A stretch of 18,755 bases of DNA from JAJZRJ01 sp040757055 (GTDB lineage Bacteria > Desulfobacterota > Desulfobulbia > Desulfobulbales > Desulfurivibrionaceae), in contig JBFLXY010000021.1 in assembly GCA_040757055.1 (NCBI GenBank), positions 1-18,755 on the forward strand, written 5' to 3'. Shown here piece after piece: positions 1 through 6,300 of the stretch; position 1 is the stretch's first letter; the number at the start of each line of letters is the position of its first letter. Under the pieces are notes generated by a model. The model searched no databases, was not told the origin of the DNA, and saw only the letters and a program-made list of their open reading frames with translations. The translations under genes and the position numbers were made by a program.

Positions 1-109
<109 letters not shown>

Positions 110-120
110 CTTTTTCCGTG

Positions 121-153
121 AAAACCCCCGTCCGTCTGGATGGGGGTTTTTTT
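121..153 (+). terminator. Rho-independent terminator of the rRNA operon
   Basis: A ~13-bp stem (121-133 with 138-150, one G-U type mismatch) with a GTCT loop is followed by a run of seven T (147-153). It sits about 12 bases past the 5S gene. The complementary side carries a shorter T run (four), so it may also stop the convergent HPP gene, which ends at 163. Confidence 0.9.
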
Positions 154-162
154 ATGCCCGCA

Positions 163-699
163 CTACCACCAAAATTCCGGATACTGGCGCGACTTGGGGA
201 TGTTGTTCACCAGAAGCGCCACCACCAGCATGATCAGGGCGCCGACACCGACGGGCATCAGGGCGTAGAAGTAGCCAAGCCCGTGAATCTTCGGGCCCCC
301 GATTACGGCGATGAGTGCGGTGGCGCCGCCTGGCGGGTGGAGGGTCTTGGTGAGGTGCATGGCGGCGATGGCGGTGGCCACTGCCACCGCGGCTGCGAGC
401 CACAGGTGCGGTTCAAACAGTTGATAGCTTGCCACGCCGATGCAGGCCGAGATGAGGTGACCGCCCACGAGGTTGCGTGGTTGGGCCAGCGGGCTCTTGA
501 TGGCGCCGTAGATGAGCACCGCCGAGGCGCCGAAGGAGCCGACGATGAGCATCAGGTCGGCATCACCCAGGACGTTGTAGTGGAGATGGCCCACGGCGCT
601 GATACCGAGGAAGGCGCCGATCCATGACCAGAAAACCTCGCTTCCGCTCACCCGTGGAGGGCTGTAAGTGATTCCGGTCATTTTGCTGAAGTAGCCCAC
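163..699 (-). CDS. HPP family integral membrane protein
   Basis: The 178-residue product matches the HPP family: about four hydrophobic helices, the family motif HPPGGATAL at 121-129 and the block PRNLVGGHLISACIGV at 74-89. Plant-chloroplast and cyanobacterial members have been linked to nitrite transport; many bacterial members are uncharacterised, so the substrate here is unknown. The start codon is GTG at 697-699, chosen because AGGAGG (705-710) lies 5 nt upstream; an internal ATG six codons later is less well placed. The gene is monocistronic: an hsp20 terminator lies upstream and the rRNA terminator downstream. Its promoter carries an FNR/CRP-type palindrome, which suggests redox, NO or anaerobic control. 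Confidence 0.88.
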   Translation of the reverse strand: MGYFSKMTGITYSPPRVSGSEVFWSWIGAFLGISAVGHLHYNVLGDADLMLIVGSFGASAVLIYGAIKSPLAQPRNLVGGHLISACIGVASYQLFEPHLWLAAAVAVATAIAAMHLTKTLHPPGGATALIAVIGGPKIHGLGYFYALMPVGVGALIMLVVALLVNNIPKSRQYPEFWW

Positions 700-743
700 T
701 GTCGCCTCCTATCGGGTGCCTGGGATTCGTTCTGGTTTTCCAT

Positions 744-784
744 ATCATACCATCAGGCCAGCTGGCGGCCTTGACTTAGGTCAA
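744..784 (-). promoter_or_regulatory. HPP gene promoter with FNR/CRP-type operator
   Basis: On the minus strand the -10 is TATGAT (744-749) with an upstream TGG, giving an extended -10. No good -35 hexamer lies 16-18 bp upstream. Instead the palindrome TTGAC-N4-GTCAA is present at 771-784. With transcription starting about 7-8 nt past the -10 (around 736-737), the palindrome centre is at about -41, the class II activator position for FNR/CRP proteins. The palindrome and spacing are visible; the identity of the regulator is inferred. Confidence 0.6.
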
Positions 785-801
785 CGCATCAGCGGGGGCG
801 G

Positions 802-832
802 AAAAAGAGAACCCGCCTTGCGGCGGGTTCTC
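802..832 (-). terminator. Rho-independent terminator of hsp20
   Basis: A perfect 11-bp stem (GAGAACCCGCC at 807-817 with its complement at 822-832) and a four-base loop are followed on the minus strand by five T (802-806). It lies 29 bases downstream of the hsp20 stop codon and isolates hsp20 from the HPP promoter. Confidence 0.93.
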
Positions 833-861
833 GTGGCAGGGGGCGTTCTCTCAGGCATGGC

Positions 862-1317
862 CTAGTGGACCGCGATGTGCGTTACCCCCTTTTTCGCCTC
901 CTCGGTTTTGGGCAGCGTGACCTTTAGTACGCCATCCTCATAGACGGCCTCGATCTTGTCGGGCTGCACCTCGGCCGGCAAACGGACCAGCCGGTAGAAG
1001 GAGCCATAGGTTCGCTCGATCCGGTGGAACCTCTTGTCCTTTTCCTCCTTTTCCTGGTGCTTTTCGCCCTTGATGATCAGATGGCCGCTCTCCAGGGAGA
1101 TGTCGATATCCTTTTTCTCAAGGCCCGGCAGTTCCGCCTTGACCTCGATGGCAGTCGGGGTCTCGGCCAGATCAAGCCGTGGCGCCCATTCCATGGTCAG
1201 GTCGGGCACAAGGTCACCGTCCGGGAAGGCATCCCAGAAGTGCCTGACCATGTTCTCCATCTCCTTGAACAGAGTCGGAACCTCATGACGCCGTTTGATC
1301 GGAAGAAGATCCAACAT
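862..1317 (-). CDS. Small heat-shock protein, Hsp20/alpha-crystallin family
   Basis: The 151-residue product is an ATP-independent holdase that binds unfolding proteins in the cytoplasm. The alpha-crystallin domain spans about 47-137. The conserved A-x4-GVLxV signature is seen as AVYEDGVLKV (124-133), and the tail has an I-x-V motif (IAV, 148-150) of the kind that docks between dimers. The N-terminal segment contains FKEMENMVRHFWDAF (17-31). The start at 1315-1317 was chosen over an in-frame ATG 14 codons upstream because AAGGAGGT (1325-1332) lies 7 nt before it. It has its own promoter and terminator, but no terminator separates it from the permease gene upstream, so read-through is possible. 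Confidence 0.96.
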   Translation of the reverse strand: MLDLLPIKRRHEVPTLFKEMENMVRHFWDAFPDGDLVPDLTMEWAPRLDLAETPTAIEVKAELPGLEKKDIDISLESGHLIIKGEKHQEKEEKDKRFHRIERTYGSFYRLVRLPAEVQPDKIEAVYEDGVLKVTLPKTEEAKKGVTHIAVH

Positions 1318-1378
1318 GGTGTTCACCTCCTTCTGGCTTTTCTCATTGATTTTGTTCACCTTATTGGCTTCTTAATTA

Positions 1379-1406
1379 AAAATAAGGCGGCTTTGTCCGG
1401 TGTCAA
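1379..1406 (-). promoter_or_regulatory. Probable promoter of hsp20
   Basis: On the minus strand a perfect TTGACA (1401-1406), a 16-bp spacer and TATTTT (1379-1384) form a sigma-70-like promoter. CCCTTGACACC around the -35 also resembles a sigma-32 -35 (CTTGAA), but no clear CCCCAT-type -10 is seen, and no CIRCE element is present. The predicted leader is about 55 nt. Confidence 0.5.
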
Positions 1407-1430
1407 GGGAGGCGGGCTGCTGCCTTCGGG

Positions 1431-2603
1431 CTAACGGGGAGGCGTGGTGGGGAAACCCTTGGTGGTTGGCGGTTGGCACCCGCCACTGCAGCCGCAACCG
1501 GCAGAGGGGCCATCGCTGCTGCCGGAGGACGAGGTAAATCGGCGCAGCCAGTTGCCGAGCAGCTGGCCTACAGGCTTGACGGAAAGCAGCAGAACCGTCA
1601 CGGCTCCGATTAGCTGCACCGTGTGGGGCAGGAGTTCCACCGCCTGCCCCATGTTGGCCTGGGCGGAAATTCCCAGCGTTGCATAGAGCGCATCGAGTAG
1701 AAGCCCCCAGAGCACGCTGGTGGTGGCGATGGAGGTGAGATAGAGGATGGTGGCCCGTTTGCCGATGAGGCTGCCCAGGACGGTCAGCGAGGCCATGTTG
1801 GTGGCCGGGCCGACCAGCAAAAAAACCAGGGCGGCGCCGGGGCTGACTCCTTTGAGGATGAGGGCCGCGGCGATGGGGGTGGAGGCGCTGGCGCAGATGT
1901 AGAGCGGGATGCCGAAGAGGAGCATGAAGAGCATGGCGGTCAGTCCGCCTCCAAGATAGCTCTGGATGAGGTCGTCGGGGACCAGCGCGGTGATGATGCC
2001 GGCCAGCAGGAGCCCCAGGAAGAACCATGGGGCGATGTCGGCCCACAGGTCGGCAAAGGCGTACCGCAGTCCGGCCCGTACCTTTTCGCCGATGGTATGG
2101 TGGTGGAGGTGGTCTGTTGGTGGGCGGTCGCTGCTGTTGCAGCAGCCCTCCTCCCCACAGGTCGGGGGCGTGGGGATGAGGGTCGTGTCCGGAACTCTGC
2201 GCAGGTTTTCAGCACTGCCGGCAACCAGGGCGGTGGCAAAGGCGGCCAGCGGCCGGGCCACGGTCATGATCGGATCGAGCAGGGCATAGCTGATGCCGAT
2301 GGAGTCCACCCCGGATTCCGGGGTGGCAACGAGAAAAGCAACGGTGGCGCCATTGTTGGCCCCCTGCTTTTTGAGGGCGGCGGCGGCAGGCAGCACCCCG
2401 CAGGAACAAAGCGGCATCGGCACTCCGAAGAGCGCCGCCTTGAATACCGGCAGAAAACGGCCTTTGCCGAGGTGGCGGGCGACGGCGGCTGGGGAGAGAA
2501 AGGCATTGAGCAGGCCGCCGATCAGGATGCCCAAGAGAACATAAACGCCGGCCTCCAGCAGCAGTTGCCACGATTCCGCGGCAATCGTCAGCGCAAATTC
2601 CAT
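1431..2603 (-). CDS. SO_0444-type Cu/Zn (heavy-metal) efflux permease
   Basis: The 390-residue polytopic membrane protein belongs to the permease superfamily that includes ArsP/YraQ (former DUF318). Two homologous halves are visible: PMPLCSCGVLPAA (63-75) in the first and GIPLYICASASTPIAAAL (231-248) in the second. The segment between them (about 135-172) is soluble and metal-ligand rich: C149, C153-C154 and a HLHHH run at 165-169. The C-terminal tail adds CGCSGGC (370-376). This Cys/His equipment fits SO_0444-like Cu/Zn exporters better than plain arsenical permeases, but the substrate is inferred. The start has GGAGG 8 nt upstream. The gene lies 28 bp downstream of the metal-sensing repressor and almost certainly shares its transcript. 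Confidence 0.88.
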   Translation of the reverse strand: MEFALTIAAESWQLLLEAGVYVLLGILIGGLLNAFLSPAAVARHLGKGRFLPVFKAALFGVPMPLCSCGVLPAAAALKKQGANNGATVAFLVATPESGVDSIGISYALLDPIMTVARPLAAFATALVAGSAENLRRVPDTTLIPTPPTCGEEGCCNSSDRPPTDHLHHHTIGEKVRAGLRYAFADLWADIAPWFFLGLLLAGIITALVPDDLIQSYLGGGLTAMLFMLLFGIPLYICASASTPIAAALILKGVSPGAALVFLLVGPATNMASLTVLGSLIGKRATILYLTSIATTSVLWGLLLDALYATLGISAQANMGQAVELLPHTVQLIGAVTVLLLSVKPVGQLLGNWLRRFTSSSGSSDGPSAGCGCSGGCQPPTTKGFPTTPPR

Positions 2604-2631
2604 AAGAATCCTCCGGGGTCCGGTTGCATCG

Positions 2632-2997
2632 TCATGGCCGCTCTTCCCTGCTGTGGGTCAGGGCTACCTGGATGAGGTGTTCGATGTGTTCGTCGTCCAG
2701 CCGGTAGTAGAGCACGACGCCTTCGCGGCGGTTTCTTACCAGGCGGAGGGTGCGGAGGAGGCGGAGCTGATGGCTGACCGCCGATTCGCTCACTTCAAGC
2801 AGTGCCGCCAGATCGCAGACGCACATCTCCCCCTGGCGCAGGGCCCAGAGGATGCGAAGGCGGTTGGCATCGGCACAGGCCTTGAACAGCTCGGCCATGC
2901 GTTCGATTTCGCCGTTGGCCAAGGCTCCCTGCCGGGCCGCCTTGATGCGCTCCTCATGGATGATGCGACAATCGCAGATGTCTTCGCGTCTGCCCAT
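2632..2997 (-). CDS. ArsR/SmtB family metal sensor, CadC-like
   Basis: The 121-residue winged-helix repressor should release its operator on binding metal. Both classical metal sites of the family can be read. The alpha-3N set is C8 and C10 (ICDC) plus C59 and C61 in EMCVCDL, the CadC arrangement. The alpha-5 set is D102/H104 and H115/E118, an exact D-x-H-x10-H-x2-E. The recognition helix is SESAVSHQLRLL (70-81). The start at 2995-2997 is preferred: upstream in-frame ATGs at 3036 and 3120 fall in or before the operator/promoter, and 121 residues matches CadC (~122). The SD is weak (AGGCAG). Such sensors answer to Cd, Pb, Zn or Co; which one applies here cannot be read. Confidence 0.93.
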   Translation of the reverse strand: MGRREDICDCRIIHEERIKAARQGALANGEIERMAELFKACADANRLRILWALRQGEMCVCDLAALLEVSESAVSHQLRLLRTLRLVRNRREGVVLYYRLDDEHIEHLIQVALTHSREERP

Positions 2998-3015
2998 GGT
3001 CTGCCTGTTTTTATG

Positions 3016-3041
3016 ATTATATGAGCAACTTTTCATAAAAT
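3016..3041 (-). promoter_or_regulatory. Operator/promoter of the CadC-like repressor and permease
   Basis: An imperfect 12-2-12 inverted repeat is seen: left half ATTATATGAGCA (3016-3027), AC, right half TTTTCATAAAAT (3030-3041), with 9 of 12 positions symmetric and a TATGA/TCATA core. This is the geometry of SmtB/CadC operators. A minus-strand -10, TATAAT (3016-3021), lies inside it, so binding would block RNA polymerase. The -35 is poor. Predicted transcription starts near 3009, about 12 nt before the chosen start codon. Confidence 0.7.
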
Positions 3042-3118
3042 ATTCCAAGCAGGCCGGGGTTGTCAACGGGAAAACGCGGCAGGGAGGCGCAGGAAAAGAA
3101 AGGCGGCGGGCAGACGGC

Positions 3119-3154
3119 AAAAAAAAAACGGGGAACAGGTTGCCCTGTTCCCCG
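3119..3154 (-). terminator. Rho-independent terminator of the lipoprotein gene
   Basis: A perfect 11-bp stem (3129-3139 with 3144-3154) and a four-base loop are followed on the minus strand by ten T (3119-3128). It begins 23 bases past the stop codon of the small lipoprotein gene. Confidence 0.95.
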
Positions 3155-3177
3155 TTGGTACACCGTGTTGCGGAAAA

Positions 3178-3423
3178 TTACTTCGCAGCCGGAGCAGCCG
3201 GGGCGGCAGCGTCGGCAGCCGGAGCAGCCGGAGCAGCAGCGTCGGCAGCCGGAGCAGCGGCGTCGGCAGCCGGAGCAGCGGGAGCGGCAGCGTCAGCAGC
3301 CGGAGCAGCCTGCTCAGCCGGAGCCGGAGCGGTGGTCTCTGCGTTCTGCTTGCAGGCAACCATGCCGGTTACCATCAGGCCCATCAGGGCGAGGGCGACA
3401 ACCTTGCTCAGTACGGATTTCAT
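3178..3423 (-). CDS. Small Ala/Pro-repeat lipoprotein, function unknown
   Basis: The 81-residue product has a basic N-terminus and a hydrophobic segment (8-23) ending in MVAC, a usable lipobox with C24 as the lipidation site. No known domain is visible. After KQNAET and a PAPAEQ stretch, residues 42-80 consist only of Ala, Pro and Asp in copies of DAAAPAAPAA, one of them shortened by four residues. The mature protein would be a lipid anchor plus a flexible ~55-residue stalk, perhaps a spacer, surface coat or lipid carrier; function cannot be assigned. The SD is weak (GAGAGA). The gene stands alone and ends in a strong terminator, which suggests good expression. The start at 3421-3423 is used because further upstream in-frame codons lack a signal peptide. 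Confidence 0.75.
   Translation of the reverse strand: MKSVLSKVVALALMGLMVTGMVACKQNAETTAPAPAEQAAPAADAAAPAAPAADAAAPAADAAAPAAPAADAAAPAAPAAK
3181..3300 (-). repeat. Tandem repeat coding for DAAAPAAPAA
   Basis: About four degenerate copies of a 30-bp unit sit inside the lipoprotein gene; the second copy lacks 12 bp (in frame). GCAGCCGGAGCAGC-like blocks recur on the plus strand. Copy number is likely to vary by slippage without breaking the frame. Confidence 0.85.
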
Positions 3424-3788
3424 AGTCTTCTCTCTCTTTGTGTTGGGTTTGTTGTATCTTGTCTCTTTCCTAGCCCGAGACACAAGGCGTTTTACGCTCT
3501 TCTGCTGTGCGACCTGCGAAAACCAAGGCTGCAAAACTCTTCGTGATGCCCATAAATAATATCGTGACGTTTCAAAGTAAAGAGAAAAATTGGGCCGGGT
3601 GCAAAAAATCTGCGGCAGGGAAAGGGGAGGGCCACCCTCTCGAACGGCCTCCTTTCCCGATCCTTTTTCCATTTTTCCGGCAGGAAGACGATCGTGCGGT
3701 CTTCTTGCGCAGGAGGCGTGATCCAGCAAGGTGACTTTCCCGAAATCGTCTGGATTTTGGCGGGATTTTCAGGTAGGGTGGCCTGCAG
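3424..3788. other. Gene-free stretch with inverted repeats
   Basis: No convincing gene lies here; open frames running through it are antisense or unrelated to known families. It must hold the promoter of the lipoprotein gene (minus) and of the histidine kinase (plus), but I cannot place either confidently. Three inverted repeats are visible: GGGAAAGG...AGG...CC at 3618-3633 pairing with its bulged complement at 3646-3658, followed by T-rich sequence; GAAGAC/GTCTTC at 3684-3689 and 3699-3704; and ATCCAG/CTGGAT at 3721-3726 and 3750-3755, followed by TTTT. Confidence 0.6.
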
Positions 3789-4637
3789 ATGGGCATGGCA
3801 GTGAAAGACTGCGAGGCAGAATGGTGGAGCATGGCGGATCCCCAAGGAAAAAACGCGGTTGACGGTTGGGAGCAGGCCTGTCTCAGGCAGGCCCATGATG
3901 CTGCCGTGGGCCGCCTTTTCCGCGGCCTGATCCATAATCTGAATGGCGCGCTCCAGGTTTTTTCCCTGCAGACCGATCTCTTTGTCATGACCAGCGAACA
4001 GGCCACCGCGCTTGCACGTCAGCTGCTCGCCGCCAAGCTGGCCCCGGAGACAAGGACGCTGGCGCAGCAGCTTGTCGATCTTCTCCTGCGCCGGGAGGAT
4101 GCGGTGCGCCAGATGCAGGAGAAGGCGCGGGACTGCGAGCAGGTGGTGCAGCGAACCCTGCTCTTGCCTGATTTTGCCCAGACGTTGGGCACAGATCCCT
4201 ACACGGTGAACAGCGTGATCCGGACCGAGGTGGAGTTCCTCTGTGCGGATTCCTTTTTTAAGCACAAGGTGGCGAAGGATCTCTTTTTGGCCGCCGAGCA
4301 GCCCCCTCTGGCGGAGGGGCAGCTTGCTCTCCATCAGGTTCTCTTCTCTCTTTTGGAAAACAGCGTGATTGCCGTGCGTGACAGCGAACAACCGCGGGTG
4401 GTGGTGCGCTCCTCCCATGCCGCAGGCATCACCACCGTGGTGGTGGAGGATAATGGCCCTGGTGTGCCAGAGGCGGACCGGGAACGCGTTTTTGAACCGT
4501 TTTATTCCACCTGGACCGATCATCTTGGCTTGGGGCTCTATCTGGCCCGGAAGCTCGCTGCGGAGCTGCGGGGAACCCTGGTGTGCGACTCCAGCCCCGA
4601 GGGCGCCGCCTTCCGCCTGACCCTGCCCGTGGCCTGA
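3789..4637 (+). CDS. Orphan histidine-kinase-like protein
   Basis: The product is at most 282 residues, soluble, with no membrane segment or sensor domain. An H-box-like helix, FRGLIHNLNGALQVF (44-58), supplies candidate phosphoacceptor H49. The ATPase domain follows: N box LLENSVIAV (188-196), G1 VEDNGPGVP (219-227), F box FEPFYSTW (235-242) and G2 HLGLGLYLARKL (245-256). The central part (70-150) is helical and may mediate dimerisation. No receiver domain or response regulator is nearby, so its partner is unknown. The start is uncertain: ATGs at 3789, 3795 and 3831 are in frame, and 3831 has GGTGGAG just before it. The stop is 4 bp before rsmI, implying co-transcription. Confidence 0.85.
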   Translation: MGMAVKDCEAEWWSMADPQGKNAVDGWEQACLRQAHDAAVGRLFRGLIHNLNGALQVFSLQTDLFVMTSEQATALARQLLAAKLAPETRTLAQQLVDLLLRREDAVRQMQEKARDCEQVVQRTLLLPDFAQTLGTDPYTVNSVIRTEVEFLCADSFFKHKVAKDLFLAAEQPPLAEGQLALHQVLFSLLENSVIAVRDSEQPRVVVRSSHAAGITTVVVEDNGPGVPEADRERVFEPFYSTWTDHLGLGLYLARKLAAELRGTLVCDSSPEGAAFRLTLPVA

Positions 4638-4641
4638 CCCG

Positions 4642-5514
4642 ATGCGTTCCACAGCCGATCAGCCGGAACAGCCCGGCACCCTCTACGTGGTGGCCACGCC
4701 CATCGGTAACCTGGAGGACATCACCCTGCGGGCCCTGCGCATCTTGAAGGAGGTGGCAATGATCGCCTCCGAGGATACCCGCCACACCAAAAAGCTTCTC
4801 ACCCACTTCGGCATCCATACCCCTCTGGTCAGCTATTTCAAGGGACAGGAGGCGCGCAAGGCCGAGAGCATCATCGCCACCCTGCATGAGGGCCGCGATG
4901 TGGCCCTGGTTTCCGACGCAGGTACCCCGGCCATTGCCGACCCAGGCGCCATCCTGGTGCGGAAGGTGCGGGAGGAGGGGATTCGCGTGGTGCCGGTGCC
5001 GGGTCCATCCGCCCTGGCTGCGGCCCTTTCGGTGGCCGGTTTTGACGGCCCAGTGCTCTTTGCCGGTTTTCTGCCGGCAAAAGCGAGCCAGCGCCGGGCG
5101 CTACTGGCGTCGCTGGCCCATCAGGGTCATCATCTGCTCTTCTATGAGGCACCCCACCGGATTGTGGACAGCCTGGCGGATTGCCGCGCGGTTCTGGGCG
5201 ACCGGCGGGTTTTTCTGGGGCGCGAGCTGACCAAGCTGCATGAGGAGTCACTGATCGGTCGCCTCGGTGCGGTGGCGGCCGAGTTCGCGGCCCGGCCAGC
5301 GGTGAAGGGGGAGTTCGTGGTCCTGGTCGAGGGCGGGGAGGAACCGCCGCCACCCAGCGAGGAGGCGGTGGTCGGGCAGTTGCAGTGGCACCGCGAGCAG
5401 GGGGTCTCGCTCAAGAGCGCGGTGCAGTCGGTGATGGCCGAACTGGGCCTGCCCCGTTCCGCGGTCTACAAACAGGCCCTGGCCCTGTGGCATGATGAAG
5501 GGCCAGCGGCGTGA
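4642..5514 (+). CDS. rsmI: 16S rRNA (cytidine(1402)-2'-O)-methyltransferase
   Basis: The 290-residue SAM-dependent tetrapyrrole-methylase-fold enzyme methylates the ribose of C1402 in the decoding centre of 16S rRNA. Family motifs are clear: TLYVVATPIGNLEDITLRA (13-31), IASEDTRHTKKLL (41-53), LVSDAGTPAIADPG (89-102), PGPSALAAALSVAGF, and FYEAPHRI further on. The length is normal. It begins 4 bp after the kinase stop without a clear SD, so translation is probably coupled to the upstream gene. Confidence 0.97.
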   Translation: MRSTADQPEQPGTLYVVATPIGNLEDITLRALRILKEVAMIASEDTRHTKKLLTHFGIHTPLVSYFKGQEARKAESIIATLHEGRDVALVSDAGTPAIADPGAILVRKVREEGIRVVPVPGPSALAAALSVAGFDGPVLFAGFLPAKASQRRALLASLAHQGHHLLFYEAPHRIVDSLADCRAVLGDRRVFLGRELTKLHEESLIGRLGAVAAEFAARPAVKGEFVVLVEGGEEPPPPSEEAVVGQLQWHREQGVSLKSAVQSVMAELGLPRSAVYKQALALWHDEGPAA

Positions 5515-5516
5515 TT

Positions 5517-5544
5517 TTGCTTGAGAAGTGCGGCGAAATACGAT
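5517..5544 (+). promoter_or_regulatory. Possible promoter of rlmE
   Basis: TTGCTT (5517-5522), a 16-bp spacer and TACGAT (5539-5544) lie in the 114-bp gap between rsmI and rlmE, on a locally AT-rich stretch. The match is moderate and the leader would be about 78 nt. Confidence 0.35.
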
Positions 5545-5628
5545 ATTTTGTCACCCTTTTTATCGGGCCCATGGGGCCGGGGCAAGGGGAGCCGCAGGTT
5601 TCGGTCTCGGCCTCGTGGAGGAGCTGCC

Positions 5629-6237
5629 GTGAAAGAGGTTCAGGACTTTTACTTCAAGAAGGCCAAGAAGGAAGGCTACCCCGCCCGCTCGGTCTACAAG
5701 CTGGAAGAGGCGCAGCAGAAGCACCATCTCCTGCGCAAGGGCGATTCGGTCCTCGACCTCGGCTGCCAGCCCGGCAGTTGGTCGCTTTATGCCGCCAAGG
5801 TGGTTGGTGAAAGCGGCGTGGTGGTGGGAGTGGATATCCAGTCCGGCACCCAGTTCCCGCAGCAGGGCGGCCGGGCGCCGATCCACTTCTTCCTCGACGA
5901 CGCCTTTGCCGAGGCGACCGAGGAGCGCATCCGCGCCGTGCGGGACCGATTTCAGGTGGTGCTGAGCGACATGGCCCCCCGCACCAGCGGCAACCGCTGG
6001 ACCGACCAGCAGCTCTCCCTTCGGTTGGCGCGACGGGTGGTTGAACTGGCCCAGCGATTTCTCGTGGCCGGCGGCAATTTCTACTGCAAGGTCTTCGAGG
6101 GCGAGGACTTCAAGGAGTTTGTCGATGAGGTGCGCCTCCTCTTTGCCCAGGTGAAGATCGTCAAGCCCAAGAGTTCCCGGAACGAGAGCCGGGAGGTCTT
6201 TGTACTCGGCATGGGCTACAAGGGAAATCCGGGATGA
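5629..6237 (+). CDS. rlmE: 23S rRNA (uridine(2552)-2'-O)-methyltransferase
   Basis: The 202-residue RrmJ/FtsJ-family enzyme methylates U2552 in the 23S A loop, late in 50S assembly. The SAM site is VLDLGCQPGSW (41-51). The K-D-K-E catalytic set is K24 (RSVYKL), D114 (LSDMAP), K154 (FYCKVFEG) and E189 (ESREVF). The start is GTG at 5629, chosen because GGAGGAG (5617-5623) is 5 nt upstream; an ATG 36 codons earlier would add an Arg/Gly-rich leader without family similarity. The length agrees with the family (~205). Confidence 0.96.
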   Translation: MKEVQDFYFKKAKKEGYPARSVYKLEEAQQKHHLLRKGDSVLDLGCQPGSWSLYAAKVVGESGVVVGVDIQSGTQFPQQGGRAPIHFFLDDAFAEATEERIRAVRDRFQVVLSDMAPRTSGNRWTDQQLSLRLARRVVELAQRFLVAGGNFYCKVFEGEDFKEFVDEVRLLFAQVKIVKPKSSRNESREVFVLGMGYKGNPG

Positions 6238-6300
6238 GGCGCGGCATCTTTTGCTGGCCTCGTCCGTAACATTCTTTCTTTATTGTCTTGGGGTATACGT

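Noticed and set aside
757..770. GGCCAGCTGGCGGCC as an operator
   Set aside because: It is only partly symmetric and GC-rich; the TTGAC-N4-GTCAA site beside it explains the promoter better.
1318..1359. Hsp20 start at the upstream in-frame ATG (1357-1359)
   Set aside because: The added 14 residues would be encoded across the AAGGAGGT ribosome binding site of the ATG at 1317, and only the latter has ideal spacing.
3181..3320. CRISPR-like array
   Set aside because: The repeats are contiguous, in frame and coding, with no unique spacers between them.
3060..3425. A Gln/Pro/Arg repeat protein on the plus strand opposite the lipoprotein
   Set aside because: It is the antisense reading of the 30-bp repeats, runs through the terminator and lacks an SD; the minus frame has a lipobox and a correctly placed terminator.
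3750..3780. Sigma-54 promoter before the histidine kinase
   Set aside because: A GG pair near -24 is present in TGGCGG, but the -12 element would read TCAG instead of TTGC.
3492..4652. A 386-codon minus-strand frame across the intergenic region and histidine kinase
   Set aside because: The plus strand carries the N, G1, F and G2 boxes of a kinase ATPase domain, and the minus frame looks like low-complexity back-translation.
5521..5628. Longer RlmE starting at the ATG at 5521
   Set aside because: The extra 36 residues are Arg/Gly-rich and unlike the family, while the GTG at 5629 has a strong SD and gives normal length.
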